A program made the translations under genes and the position numbers. Positions 1 through 10,970 of a stretch of 27,636 bases of DNA are shown here, piece by piece. Below the pieces are notes generated by a model. It had not been told where the DNA came from, made no database searches, and saw only the letters and a program-made list of their open reading frames with translations. Source of the stretch: Sphaeroforma arctica JP610. Lineage: Eukaryota; Opisthokonta; Ichthyosporea; Ichthyophonida. Every line of letters begins with the position of its first letter. Position 1 is the stretch's first letter. The stretch spans positions 13,710 to 41,345 of the forward strand of contig NW_014039856.1 in the NCBI RefSeq assembly GCF_001186125.1, read 5' to 3'.

Positions 1-45
1 TATATATATAATATATGTATATGTGTGTATATACATTAACATACG
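1..45. repeat. TA-rich microsatellite at window start
   Basis: Almost pure TA/TG dinucleotide run at the left edge. It is simple-sequence DNA and probably continues outside the window. Confidence 0.8.
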
Positions 46-900
46 TGTATAGCACTGCAATGAAGCATATCGCTGCTATACGTGGATGTAAGTGATCCTC
101 ATTCACTGACAAATGCCTGTTCACCCTTACAATACAGGAAAGTCACCAACAGCAACACTGATATACGACCATATGTCGCAAGATGAGTAACTGTGCTATA
201 TACGGCAATCTATGTCCACCCTGCATCAGCGAAATAAAGGTTGGCAGTCCTTGTTATACACAAAACAAAACTGGCTTAGATGTATCCCTTATTGATTAAG
301 GTCCTCAATGCTCAATAGATATGCACATGTATGGTAATATCTCATATGCTTACCAGTAGCGGTGGTATGATGGTCGCAGGTTTACTATATCGTCGGTGCA
401 AACCCTCGCTCTGGACCACCACACATATTTCAGTAATATATTTTTAAGTGAGACGCATTACAGTCACGATGTGCAGACGTGTAAAGCGGTTGTATCGGAA
501 AAGAGGGAGCTTATAATAAATATTTCAAGCCCAGACAGGGCATGTTTCTATATGAATTGGTGGGATATAGTAAGGTGTATAATAAATGGTCCCAAACCAC
601 TTATAGAATGTTTCTGAATGAGAAGGCAGCGCATTACAGCTGACTACAGGAAAAGCGTAGTGGAAGAAAGGTTGAGATAACACTTTTTAAATCGGCATCA
701 CTCGGTCCTTTAAGCTGCATAATTCTTGAAGATTGATAATTGCTTCCATGTATTTTGTACGCACAAATAAGATGTATCTTGTATAGTACCTATATCTATC
801 GACTGAACTAATCTTCAGAGATGGTCTAAGTACAATGGGAATGTTCAAACTTCTGTCACTCTCAGCATTTAACTGGCGAGACTACGCGTGCATACCCTGT
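46..900. other. Spacer without recognisable gene
   Basis: AT-rich sequence with only short chance open frames (longest about 73 codons at 396-617, no family signature). Two loosely similar stretches, near 450-520 and 620-685, share the words GCATTACAG and GGAAAAG and may be a decayed direct repeat. No RNA gene or element termini seen. Confidence 0.5.
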
Positions 901-1555
901 TTTGTGTATACTGTACATACAAGTATACACTACATGCAATGTGAGTACATGTATATATATGCAAATATGTTATGTAGACACTGTACACAAGCGAATACAG
1001 GCTATGAGAACAGTACATATATGCAAGCATATTGACTGTACATCCATGTTATATGAAAATTTATGCAAGCATGCTATGTCGATACTGTAAATACCTGCAT
1101 ACATGTTATATAAATATCGTCCATATATGTATACATACTACGTATATTCTGTACGCACAAATGTATTATATAAAAGCTGAAAATACATGCATACAATATG
1201 CATAGCTGGAAACATATGTATACAAGCTATGCATGCATGCTACGGGTACACTGCATTCATGCCATTCAATCATATAATCCACGCAAGCTATTTGAACATA
1301 TATGTATACATGTATAAACTTATATGTATACATGTATAAACATATATGTATACATGTATAAACATATATGCAAACATGTTATTTGGACATATATTCACAT
1401 GTACAATGCATACATTGTACATTTGTGAACATATGCATACATAAATTGTATGTATATATATGTATATATGTATTATGCTATGTAAATAGCTAAAACAGTA
1501 CATGAACACTACATACATCATATAAACGCATATCAAGTGCATACTACATAGTATA
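900..1555. repeat. Degenerate AT-rich minisatellite field
   Basis: The words ATGCAAGCAT, TACATGTTATAT, ATATATGTATACAT and CTGTACA recur irregularly for about 650 bp with poor period conservation, as in an old tandem array. The open frames here on both strands (about 60-84 codons, Tyr/Ile/Cys-rich) are by-products of the repeat and not genes. Confidence 0.65.
1296..1383. repeat. 22-bp tandem repeat, about 4 units
   Basis: The unit ACATATATGTATACATGTATAA occurs at 1296-1317, with near-identical units at 1318-1339 and 1340-1361 and a diverged fourth from 1362. Each unit contains the 10-bp perfect palindrome ATGTATACAT, so the array could extrude small cruciforms. It is the best preserved part of the surrounding minisatellite field. 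Confidence 0.8.
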
Positions 1556-1741
1556 TTCTACAATAAATCGTGGTTATTGAAATGCCTGCGGTTTCAGACA
1601 ATCCAACATGCAAATCGTAGAGTACTTCATGAAGTGCTTGAAAATATCATCTGATCCGAGAGTATCTCACATTAATCATAAGTAGCCTGCACGCGAGTTC
1701 ATACGAACTTAGGGTAAGTCAGACTCACACAGTACAAATGT

Positions 1742-3300
1742 TTGCTCCCGTGCCTTGGAAAGTGTGTTCAAAAAGGTCATACCGGAGCCAAGTGTACAGC
1801 CACCACTATCTCTTGTGGCGTTTGTTCCATACTCGACCACATCGATTCTGTCTGTTCCAAACAATTAAATAAAGCAAATTTCCCTTATATTTATCCCAAA
1901 GTAGTTTCGTTTCGCACATATTCCATCCCACGCTCCAACTCTAACCTCCTCATCGACGGCGGTGCCACTGTGAACCACTTACATACTAAATTCGAACACC
2001 TTGAGAATTTAGGGCACGGCTCATTTACCCTACAGCTCGCCGAGGATAGCACACGTCAGATTACCACTCGTGACACCCTTCAACCCCTCGTATACACGTA
2101 TGTCAGCAATCAAGTAAAACAACAGCTGGTCTCTCAGAACCAGCTCCAAAATACAGGGTTTACACTCAATTTTGCTGCCGATCGACAAGCTTGCCACCTA
2201 AGCTACGGCTCTCGCCAGCTCAACCTATCTCGTGCACAAGGGGACTACCGTCTCCACTACGGCCAGCTGCTTAGCGCCGCCTCTTCCTCGGCAACCACAA
2301 GCACCCTACAACCTGCACCTACTGTACCATCGCAACCACAGGTTGATATGGTTCATCCTTCAATATGGTTCTCTTACGGTACAACCACCTCCACAAGTTA
2401 CCACGGTTCATCCCCCAACACAGAAGACCGCCCCACCCCCACATGTACCCTTCTCAAGTCCACACACTCTTCCGGCCACCCCAGCCACCTCCAACAGGGT
2501 CCAAACCTACGACGAATACCATTGCAACCTAGGCCATAAGAGTTGCACCACGACTCTGAAGATGGCCACGAAAGATAAAGTTACTCTCATCCATCCTCCA
2601 TCGCCAGGCATAAACGCTGAAGAATGGATGCTGAACAGGACCAACTTTTCTCACGACAAGGGCCATCTCGACTATACACCCACTATCGACTTCTTCGCTT
2701 CCCCGAAGGCCGCACAACTACTCCGATTTGTTAGCCCCTACGGTGGAGGTGCATTCACCGACTGCTTCAGTTTCGGGCTCCGCCACTTTAGACTCCATCC
2801 GCATCAAATGGGCCCACCTCGCTCTCGACGGCAACAGTTATGACAAATGGCTGTCCCTAATTACATATCTTCCTCGGCAAGTTCCAAGTTGACATCCCAG
2901 TCGGTACTCTACTTCAAATACATCTAGAAAGAGATCTTAGCTCACCAAAAGGCTACTCCAGTGGTCTCACGCACTCCGGGTCTCGATGGGGCTCGCGTCG
3001 AGCAAGCTGATACTTTCAGAAAGAAGACTATCGCCGATGGCACTTAGCACAAGGCCCGCACACGTCCCTTGAACTGAACGAGGATCCATAGGCAATTTCC
3101 TTCTATCTCTGCAAGACATATCGACACATGTCCTTCGAGATATCCAACACCATAACTTTAGAGATCTTCCAGACCTTCAAACGCAGTGATGAGGACACGA
3201 TTCGCGTCTGGTCCAAACGGGTCGTCCTGGTCGCGCGCGAAGCTGAACTCCAACACACCACCTTCTCACCGATCTTCATCCAAAGATGATCCTATCTCTT
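1742..3300 (+). mobile_element. Fossil LTR retrotransposon A (Copia-like protease, zinc knuckles)
   Basis: Broken remnant of an LTR-type element; the end near 3300 is approximate and no terminal repeats were found. Parts in order: two CCHC zinc-knuckle-like motifs at about 1755-1860 (the second an exact C-x2-C-x4-H-x4-C); a Copia-type aspartic protease at about 1930-2240 with a D-x-G-A-T-x-x-H active-site motif and the downstream L-V-S-Q-N-Q-L motif typical of the family; a Pro/Thr/Ser-rich linker; a short H-x-x-L-G-H stretch like the GAG-pre-integrase domain at about 2510-2560; then a segment at about 2620-2800 resembling the methyltransferase-like 'IDxFA' domain of elements B and D. A further stretch at about 3150-3290 reads like Gag helices but could belong to a neighbour. 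Old, with several breaks. Family assignment rests on the protease. Confidence 0.6.
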
Positions 3301-3480
3301 GTAACCTTCAACTACATTCGAGACTATACAGGCAGTACTTCATACATGCAGAGCATAATAAACAAGAAAGAGAGGGAAAAAAGATTACCCCCCTGTTCAA
3401 CGCCAAACACTTCAAACGAAACAATTTGATGTCCAAAGGTGGACATAGAATAGCAGCGAACCCTGATGCATTACCATCTC
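3300..3480. other. Unassigned junction between elements A and B
   Basis: No recognised domain. The boundary between the two fossil retroelements must lie somewhere near here, but I find no terminal repeat or target duplication to fix it. Confidence 0.35.
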
Positions 3481-4449
3481 TTGTATAGAGTTTCAGTGGG
3501 ATACAGACTATATAATGAATAGAATAACGAAGTTACAAGCTGTCGAAGACGGCATCGTAAATGTATTTGTATATTAAACAAAGACGAGTTGTGCGGCAAG
3601 AATATAAGATTAAGGGAGGTCTTCAAGTGCCGTGTAGAAGTCAATACTACACCTCCACGCAGCATTCCCACAAAGAATCTCTTAAGTTATAACAATGTCT
3701 TCTGCTCGAATACATATGAGCACGAAATACTTTTTGAGCTTTGTCTAAAAATATCACAGCAGAACATTACAAAGCTTGTACCTTCGAATTTAGATACAAC
3801 CGTAGAGGAACCAAAGATACAAGAAAAAGGACGAGCAAAGCTGAGTTTGCACGCGTAGATAGAAATGTTTTACATCAGCCAGTTAATGACTACCACATCT
3901 ATCTCCCAATGTAAGTGCTCTTAACACATCTGTAAAAAAGCTCACGCTTATGAAGATGGAGATTGCTCACGACACATTAGTTTTGGTAAATGTAGTTGGT
4001 TGCTATGAGAAGTTGATCACCATCACACAGAGGAAAATCTCCATTAATAGACGTGACAAGTGTGAGAAGACCAACACCCATCACACCAAGGCCTGTGACA
4101 GCAAACCAGACATTAAGTTGTTATGAAAAGGTTACTGGGTTCAATCCCTGCAGTAAAAGTATGACGACTTATTAGATTAGCGTGTAATCGTAGCTGTATA
4201 CTGCAATAAAAAGAGTATTCTTGCAGCTGATGTTGGTTCTGAAATATCGTATATATCACACCGCTTTACTTTACAGAAAGATATTAAACGTAGAACACAG
4301 ACAACTCACCTTGTGCTATCAGAGAGAGGCACTAAAGTTACAGTCGTTAAAATCTTGCACAACAACCACGTAATTTACAGTGATTAAGATGCCACAAAGT
4401 AAATACGACATAATTGTTGGAATGAGCGACCTAATTACTTAGAATCAAT

Positions 4450-5250
4450 CAGAAGATGATTGTTTGAAACCTTATATACCTCCATCTGTAAAAGTTTGAC
4501 TTACCAGGCTGACTATACAGTACCAATACGGTTATGCTAAAGAAATTACGTTAAATAAGTTAAATTGCAAAAATTAGGTTCAGCTTCAGACCTTTATAAT
4601 GAGCAAATGATTAGCGGATGTAAGACTGAGACTTTTGTCTATATAGTTTCGCTCTGATCACTCACTACGTTAGTCTAAATTTATCTGATGTCAGTATGTA
4701 TTTTATTCTATTAGATGCATAAAATTTCATTTCATGCATCGAAACAATCATCCAATCGCGATTACTAATAAAATAACTCAAGTCTATCTTAAGAAAAATA
4801 AAATAAAACCTAAAGCACCAAGCTGGTGCAGTTGAATGTCTGCACCTATACCCCATCACTGGTATCTAGCTCTCCATCCCATTGAAGGCATAGACTGACA
4901 CATCTGATAGGCTGGCTAGGAGGAGTCAATATTATGTCATACTTCTCAGCGGATTAACTTGCGCTGAGCGTATTTGGCAATACAACATGTGTCATCAGCC
5001 CATCATTGATTATACCCCAATATTATGGTGGGAAACATGTCACTAAAGAAAAAAACCACCAACAAGTTTACAGTAGAGTCTCCACTCTATATTGTATACG
5101 ATTGTATTTTCAAATATCTAAAAATAATGTTTGTTTGTTTGTTTGTATTTTTCAATTATTTGTTTATTATCCATTTTACAAATACCTACAATTACGCCAT
5201 AACATGTGCTTCTACTATTAAGAACACCGTTGTTTTCAAAACGCAGCCGA
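4450..5250. other. AT-rich stretch inside element B without recognised domain
   Basis: Between the protease and pre-RT parts of fossil B. It contains a T/G-rich run at about 5125-5160 (GTTTGTTTGTTTG) and small chance frames on both strands. It may be decayed element sequence or a later insertion; I see no terminal inverted repeat that decides. Confidence 0.35.
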
Positions 5251-6539
5251 GGAATTAATTTCTGACGTCGCAGGTAAGATAATGAATTTTGTGCTTCTTA
5301 ACAAAACAAAATACTAACAATGACTGGGTGAAGTGGATATGCTAGTTTTGACTTAACCAAAGTAGGCATTTCAAAGCTAAAATGTCCTTAAAGAAGCGAT
5401 GTATCCTAGAGACATGACGCTGTAGTAAAGTAACATGTAGAGAAGTGGTTATCCGATGGGCCAATTGAAACTACTATCGACAAACCCCGGTCAATATAGC
5501 ACTGACGATTCGTTCAATACGGTCAAGGTATGCTTAGACACGGAGTTCATATAAAAACTCACAGTTTCCACCTACCTCGTATTAATAGCTATTAAAAGGA
5601 TGCAATAAGCTCCAATTTTTAGCACCAAAAATATATATGAATCACAACGTAAATACTTCATCGTTACTTGGGAATAGAAGCAATTATTGATTCAAAGGAG
5701 CCCCATTCGGCTTACACTTTATACCAGCATTCTTCCAGCAGGGTTGCTAAAATGACTAATGTGCAAGTATATGTAGATGACATAGTTGTCCTTTCTAAAG
5801 CAACAAGTGAACATGCTGCCATAGTACAATAAGATTCACAGCGACTCAACGAACAAACAACTTCTCAGATACTGTATATCAGGGGAAGGCACTAAAATCG
5901 ACCCCGGTAAGGTAGAACAACTCTTAGATTGGCGTATATCAAATATTGGAAGAGATATAAATTGCATAAGTAGTTTTGTAAACTACATCATTGACGGAGT
6001 TCCAAACCTGGCAGATTATTTGAACCTTTTTTTAACACAAATGCCATAAGGGCAAACTAGGACAGTTATGGACTAAAGAATGCGATGACGCATATAAAGC
6101 ATTAAAACACACAGTCCAACAAAATCGCCTAGTATAAGGATCAGTTGATGGGGTACATTTGATATAGCCACGAACGGTGTGTTAGACTTAGCCTTAGGAG
6201 GTATTCTCTATGGGGTTATAAATAACATACCTAGGCATGTACATTTTTTTAGTTGAGTAATAAATGCTTCACAGTTGAATTGCCCAACAGTAAAGCAAAA
6301 GCTTCTAGCTATATCATCATCTATGACAAAGTTAAAGATTTTACGGTGATGTCTGATCAGAAGCCTCTTCGATATATGAAAGAGATGAAGCCAGACTCTC
6401 AATTATTTAGTAGGTGGCATGATACAATATCAAATTTCACTTTGGTATTAAACACTTACCAAGGATACACAATCATTTACTAGATATGCTATCCAGGTTT
6501 GCACCAGACTTCCAATGTTTGTAAGACGGCTCTTGGTCA

Positions 6540-6840
6540 CCGATTGAAAACATAATCTACGATGGTAGTGCTAACCCATAAGTTATTTGAACCGTATACT
6601 ATAGATATGTTTGCTGCGCATCGTAATGAGGAGTTGGAAAGATTTACTACAGACATTAAATCATTCCACAGGAGGTGCATTTCCATTTCTAATCTCCAAA
6701 CATAACGCATGGGCTAACCCACCCTGGCAAGTTATTGCCCGACTACTAAATTTTGTTCATTTATACATGGCTAAAATAGCACTGTGTCGTTTACTACGGA
6801 AATCAGATCCGTAGCTTACAAAACTGATAAGTATATTATG
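6540..6840 (+). mobile_element. NPPW (methyltransferase-like) domain of fossil B
   Basis: Shows the hallmarks F-A-A-H near the start, then A-W-A-N-P-P-W followed by a helix/strand pattern ending in T/A-L-C. It sits between RNase H and integrase, exactly as in D. The N-P-P-W box resembles the catalytic N/D-P-P-Y/W motif of DNA adenine methylases and of the methyltransferase-like domain in DIRS-type retroelements. Whether it was ever enzymatic cannot be told from sequence. Confidence 0.65.
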
Positions 6841-7769
6841 AAGCGAGCCTATGTATTTGAATGAAGGAGTATATCTTCCTACATCACAGTACCAGGGACA
6901 TATCGTATTATGTCGTATAGAAGCCCTCTATGTACGAGGAGACTTTCTGAAGCCTTTCTTAACAAGGCCAAAGAGTCGGAGATTTCACTCTCCATTAACT
7001 TAATCGTAAATCAGTTCAAAGACAAAACATCACTTTAAGTTCGTGCACAAGGAATACAATCTACTACCGATAACGCTGTTAAGAAGCGTCAATCCTGAGC
7101 TCAACCCTTGAAATAGTAATATATATAATCAGAGCCCGAAATCTTTGGGACACGCTTCTAAAGAAACTTATGAAAAACAATACCGAAGTATATACAGATA
7201 TAATGCAACTATTAAATAAGCCGAGTGCATATACTGTTACAAGCGCACTAATAACGCTCAGACAATATTAGTGCAGGGGTCTGATGCCGTTTTAAACTTA
7301 GAGAACACGTAGGCGGACTCTTAGCACTCTGCATTTGCTCTCGAAGAGCAGCATGTCTCATGCAAAACCATAAGCTGAAGCACCAGAATGTAGCAAAAGT
7401 CTTCACAGACGCCAAGCGCAATGGAATAGCACATCCTTAGCTAGTGACTTTAATAGATAAAGTATATCAGTCATGTGCAGACTGTGATTACAATCAGATC
7501 AGGCGCAATGGATTCTCGCCGCATAAAAGTGTGATAGAAAATGTCATCATTGATTTGGCCGACCTGCTAACGTTCGAGCACACGGGCGACCGCTACGTAT
7601 GTCACTTCTCCGATGTGGCGTCACGGTTTAACCCGTTAAATTTATTAAAAAAATGAGAGTACTCTGACCGTGGCAGAATTATGTTGCCGAGTCTTTGCTG
7701 ACCACGGGTGGCCAGGTATCATAGTTCTGATAACGGTAGCGTGTTCTGTGATGACGTAATGTAAACATC

Positions 7770-8570
7770 TTGTATCTTAAGTTTTCCACCTGAGGAACAT
7801 TGAATATACATTATGCTACTTAAGTGTTTCGACCCAATTTCATTTCTTGCTTTTTTTTTGTGTTTAAAATTAGCTTGAGCGGTGAGCAAGTAGCGTCTCA
7901 TGAACATCAAAGCTGAGTGGGGGCTGTGCAATAGCCAGGCCTGCATATTAGATTCTATACATATAAACGTTGCTTTAGGTAAACTAGGTTTACCAAATGG
8001 TTTCTAAAGGTTTTATTCATAAATTCCTTTTCTATTATTCAAATTAAATATTTGGATTGCCTATTAAAAGGCCTATTAATTTCCACTGATATATATTTGA
8101 GTACTTCAGTAGCGAAATGGCTTAACTGAAAATATGTTCTTAGGGACTAGTAGCCTTGCCAAGTTTTTCCTCCGAGTAGCCAACCAGATTGCCAGTCTGA
8201 TGTAGGCAAGCCGGCGATTCCTGATGCATGGCTAGTCATCGGTTAGTGCAATGGCTAGAGACTTCAGCAGTATACTCCTTTTCAATCTTTTTCCCAAAAG
8301 ATAGGATTTTTAAAGTAACAACTTCGCGCGGCGAAAACAATAATAATAGTTTTGTCAAGCACGACGATGAAAACATAAATAAAATCCTTTGGCGAATTCA
8401 GTGGTAAAGAAATACACATACTTACTCTCGTATGAACCATGGTTGCAAACGTTAGCTGCAATAAATATTGGTGCGTATTGCTATTAGCAAGATATTCAAA
8501 AGTATTCAACAGCTAATTGTTCACCTGATCGCACCAAAGAAGGACTAGATTTGCATTATAATGTAGCTCT
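7770..8570. other. Spacer between element B and Harbinger remnant
   Basis: No convincing gene. Contains poly-T near 7850, a small palindromic stretch near 8060-8080 (GCCTATTAAAAGGCCTATTAA), and two perfect matches to the tRNA A-box consensus without a B-box partner. The part after about 8282 may be the unrecognisable N-terminal half of the transposase remnant that follows. Confidence 0.4.
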
Positions 8571-8575
8571 CTATA

Positions 8576-9135
8576 CCGACGTCTGTACAAAGTGAAAGAT
8601 TGAGTCACACGTATGTGTATTTAACGATCTATATTCAGCATCATTCAGGGAATACAAGAACTTTACAACTATCAAACACAATGTAATTTTCCGAATCGGA
8701 TATTGCTCAAGGGCGCTACGGTGTATCAACAGATAGTGGAATTCATAGTAGAGGAATGAAATGTGTGGAAATAAAATACGTTTTGTAGGTGGTTTTGGAT
8801 AAGAGTTGGCACAGATAATACTCATGTGTCATTTATATGACTAAAGGTCTGTCTGATAGCTAGGAGATAAAATCTTATGTACGTATGTACTCCCAGAAAA
8901 AAAACAGAACGGGCAGTTGCCATTTTCGCAACAACGTGCCACTGATGATAAATCAATAGCTCGCGTGGGAATATATATCGAGAGGAATATGAAGGAAAAT
9001 TTGATGCTACTCGACCGTCAATTCATTGCACGATCGGGTTATATCCCCGTCGGAATTCGACTTAGCCAACCATGGGATACATATACCACAAAGCTTCGGT
9101 ATCTCTTTGTTGGCAAAGCAAGCCTAGTACTATAG
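8576..9135 (+). pseudogene. PIF/Harbinger (ISL2EU-like, DDE_Tnp_4) transposase remnant
   Basis: Remnant of a cut-and-paste DNA transposase. From 8576, T-D-V-C-T-K...I-E-S...S-F-R-E-Y-K-N-F-T-T-I-K-H aligns with the family pattern I-D-C-T-E-x-F-I-x-x-P...S-x-Y-K-x-x-N-T-x-K-x-L-I, which carries the first catalytic Asp. Another frame, from about 8884 to 9135, reads Y-V-L-P-E...G-Q-L-P-F-S and then K-S-I-A-R-V-G-I-Y-I-E-R-N-M-K. This matches the C-terminal 'PPF...RIAxxRIHVER' block with the third catalytic acidic residue. The middle block (SD...ADRGF) is not recognisable. There is an in-frame stop at 8593-8595 and another after the IKH block, and the two blocks lie in different frames, so the gene is dead. 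No terminal inverted repeats or target duplication were found. Assignment is from motif memory, not a search. Confidence 0.65.
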
Positions 9136-9540
9136 ATCAGGACTTAACTTACATTGTGCCAAAGGCTATTGCAACGCATATCAATGACGAACTAGATACT
9201 AGTTGGTTTGGATAGCACATAATCCTAAATCAATCTAACTCACCTATAGTGGTGAGCGGAGACAGGGCGCGTTTATATGTGTGTATGATCACACAGTAAA
9301 TCTCTACTCATCCCTGTATAGCCTACAGTCAACTTTGTAACGAGTGCTTGGCATTCATCTTCCCCTTAGTTCTCTTTTTTCGTGTGTTCTTTCCATTTGT
9401 GGATCCAGTTGATACAATTCCTATCATACGTTCTTGTAGCATCTAGAGGGACCAGATAATCAAAAAGACAATACAAATCCTAAATCCGCAGGATTACCAA
9501 ATACTGAATTTTGGGATTCGTATACAAATATTAAGAACAA
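9136..9540. other. Spacer, nothing recognised
   Basis: Contains a short perfect inverted repeat, TCACC-6-GGTGA, at about 9240-9255, the palindromic TGTGTATGATCACACA at about 9279-9294, and a pyrimidine-rich tract at about 9355-9400. No coding signature. Confidence 0.4.
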
Positions 9541-10010
9541 GATTCACGAGAAAGGCTATCACCCGTCATAATCGACAGCAGCCCCATTGTTACAATCGGT
9601 CCCTTGATAGACTCGAATAGATGTACACGTACGTTTTAATTAGGCTCGATGCACACTCATCATATGCCAAACTGAAACCAATAATGGACAAATCAGCGGC
9701 AACCATCGCAAGGACACTAGGTTCAATTCCAAAAAGAACAAATAAACTAGTACATTGAAGGGTATGTACCATATCTCAAGAACCAAATTCATAAGAAGGG
9801 CTATCATCCGATAGAATCCACGGACGCCGCATTTCACGACGATAAAATTCAAGTGGGCACTACCGGTCCCTTGATAGACTCGAATAGAGGTAACACGTAC
9901 ATTCTAGTAAGGCTCGATGTACACTCATCATAAAAAAAAAGATGAGACCAGTGATGGAGAAATCAGCGGCAACCGGCGCAAGAACGCTATTTCCAATCAT
10001 GTATGAACAG
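9540..10010. repeat. Imperfect direct duplication inside element C
   Basis: About 9540-9735 and 9783-10003 are two diverged copies of the same sequence. They share TTGATAGACTCGAATAG, GGCTCGATG-ACACTCATCATA and AAATCAGCGGCAACC in the same order, offset 245-270 bp because of small indels. Both cover the start of the integrase core. This is either an internal tandem duplication or two overlapping partial copies of the family. Confidence 0.8.
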
Positions 10011-10970
10011 GGCTTCCCACAAGACATAGAAACGGAACAGGGCACCTAGTGTCCAGAGCATACCAATCTAGTACGTAATGGGAGCCAATGAGTGATAACA
10101 CAGAGACCTCACACCCTTATTAAAAGGAAACTCGTTGAACAAAATCCAAGCAATTGGTGTTCTACATTTTCCTCTCGTTCTAGTGGATCCCAACATAAAT
10201 TTATCAAAAAGGTATAGAACACTTCGGTTCAATATGTACTTTGGACGGAGATGAGACGAAACCACCTAGTTGATTTCCAAACATCAGTAGACGCACCTGG
10301 CACAAGAGCACCATGGGAATCGCGACTGGTAAATCTAAAAGAGTCGATCATACCAAAGCTAGACACGAATGCTGCGCAATACCTAAAGAAAATGCGCTCA
10401 ACGTATCACCGAAAATACCAAAAAGAAGTACGTACACTCCCAGGAAGGGAGCAATGTAATTGTTTGTTGTCAAGGTGAAATGAATAAAATGACAGCAACA
10501 TGGCGAAACATACAAAATAGTAGGCAAGGGGGCCAACGGGTATTTTGTTTGTAACCTTCACGAATCTAAAGCCTCAGAATATCCTAACTAGGTCAGTGAT
10601 GAAATAGTCGGACTAGTAAAGAAGGCCAATGCTTCGAAGGAATTTACTCCCAACAGCCGCATACAACCAGCTGAGGACGCACAATACAGATGGGGAGCGT
10701 ATCTGGACGTATGAAACAGACATCACAGAAGTTGATGTCTTTACACATTACCGGCAACGCACCGGACGCAAGCGAAGACAACCCCAATCGACGAAATCAA
10801 CAGCAACGAGCACTGATGAACGATCAGCGAGCAACAGGAAGTGCACGCTTAACCGAGTTTTACTGATACTGAAGAGCACTCCCACTTTTCTCACCTTGAA
10901 GCATGTTCCGCCCACAATCCAGAAGGATATGTACCAAGGACTCGGTTGTAGAACCATACACTGTTGAGAT
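9540..10970 (+). mobile_element. Fossil Gypsy-type element C: integrase region
   Basis: Broken, old copy of an integrase from an LTR element different from B and D. The core is recognisable at about 9770-9940: G-P-L-I-D-S-N-R-G-N-T-Y-I-L-V-R-L-D matches the 'GPLxxSxxGNxYILVxxD' strand of the integrase core. Downstream, about 10250-10470 is a basic, helical integrase C-terminal stretch, and 10515-10560 (V-G-K-G-A-N-G-Y-F-V) looks like the small beta domain (GPF/Y type) after the core. 10629-10967 is open for 112 codons and basic but has no assignable fold. Several breaks; terminal repeats not found. The region begins with a direct duplication listed separately. Confidence 0.6.

Larger units (their letters stand above)
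3480..7770 (+). mobile_element. Fossil Ty3/Gypsy retrotransposon B (old copy)
   Basis: Heavily eroded element with many breaks; the left boundary is uncertain and no LTRs were recognised. Parts: possible Gag remnant 3480-4070; a zinc-knuckle-like C/H motif at about 4070-4105; a retropepsin-like protease at about 4202-4440 with S-E-I-S-Y-I-S after the active site and I-V-G-M near its end; pre-RT region about 5260-5480; reverse transcriptase about 5560-5950 with a Y-V-D-D box near 5770; RNase H about 6150-6500; the extra NPPW domain about 6540-6840; integrase zinc finger about 7365-7500 and integrase core about 7535-7770, including the D-N-G motif region. From the pre-RT region onward it is clearly the same family as D (25002-27636) but much more diverged, so it inserted earlier. 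The stretch 4450-5250 shows no domain and may hold unrelated sequence. Confidence 0.8.

Noticed and set aside
1288-1542. 84-codon minus frame in the left spacer
   Set aside because: Product of the AT-rich minisatellite, visible as Tyr/Ile/His repeats.
4130-4160. tRNA B-box-like word GGTTCAATCCC
   Set aside because: The flanking bases do not form a five-pair T-stem, and no A-box or cloverleaf lies at the right distance upstream. It lies just before the protease part of fossil B.
8105-8260. Two perfect matches to the tRNA A-box consensus (TAGCGAAATGG near 8109, TAGTGCAATGG near 8244)
   Set aside because: No B-box within tRNA or SINE distance and no acceptor stem pairing, so chance or very decayed SINE heads.
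10805-10850. CTGATGA words (also near 8940 and 19365) as possible hammerhead ribozymes
   Set aside because: No GAAA box with the required flanking stems nearby in any of the three places.
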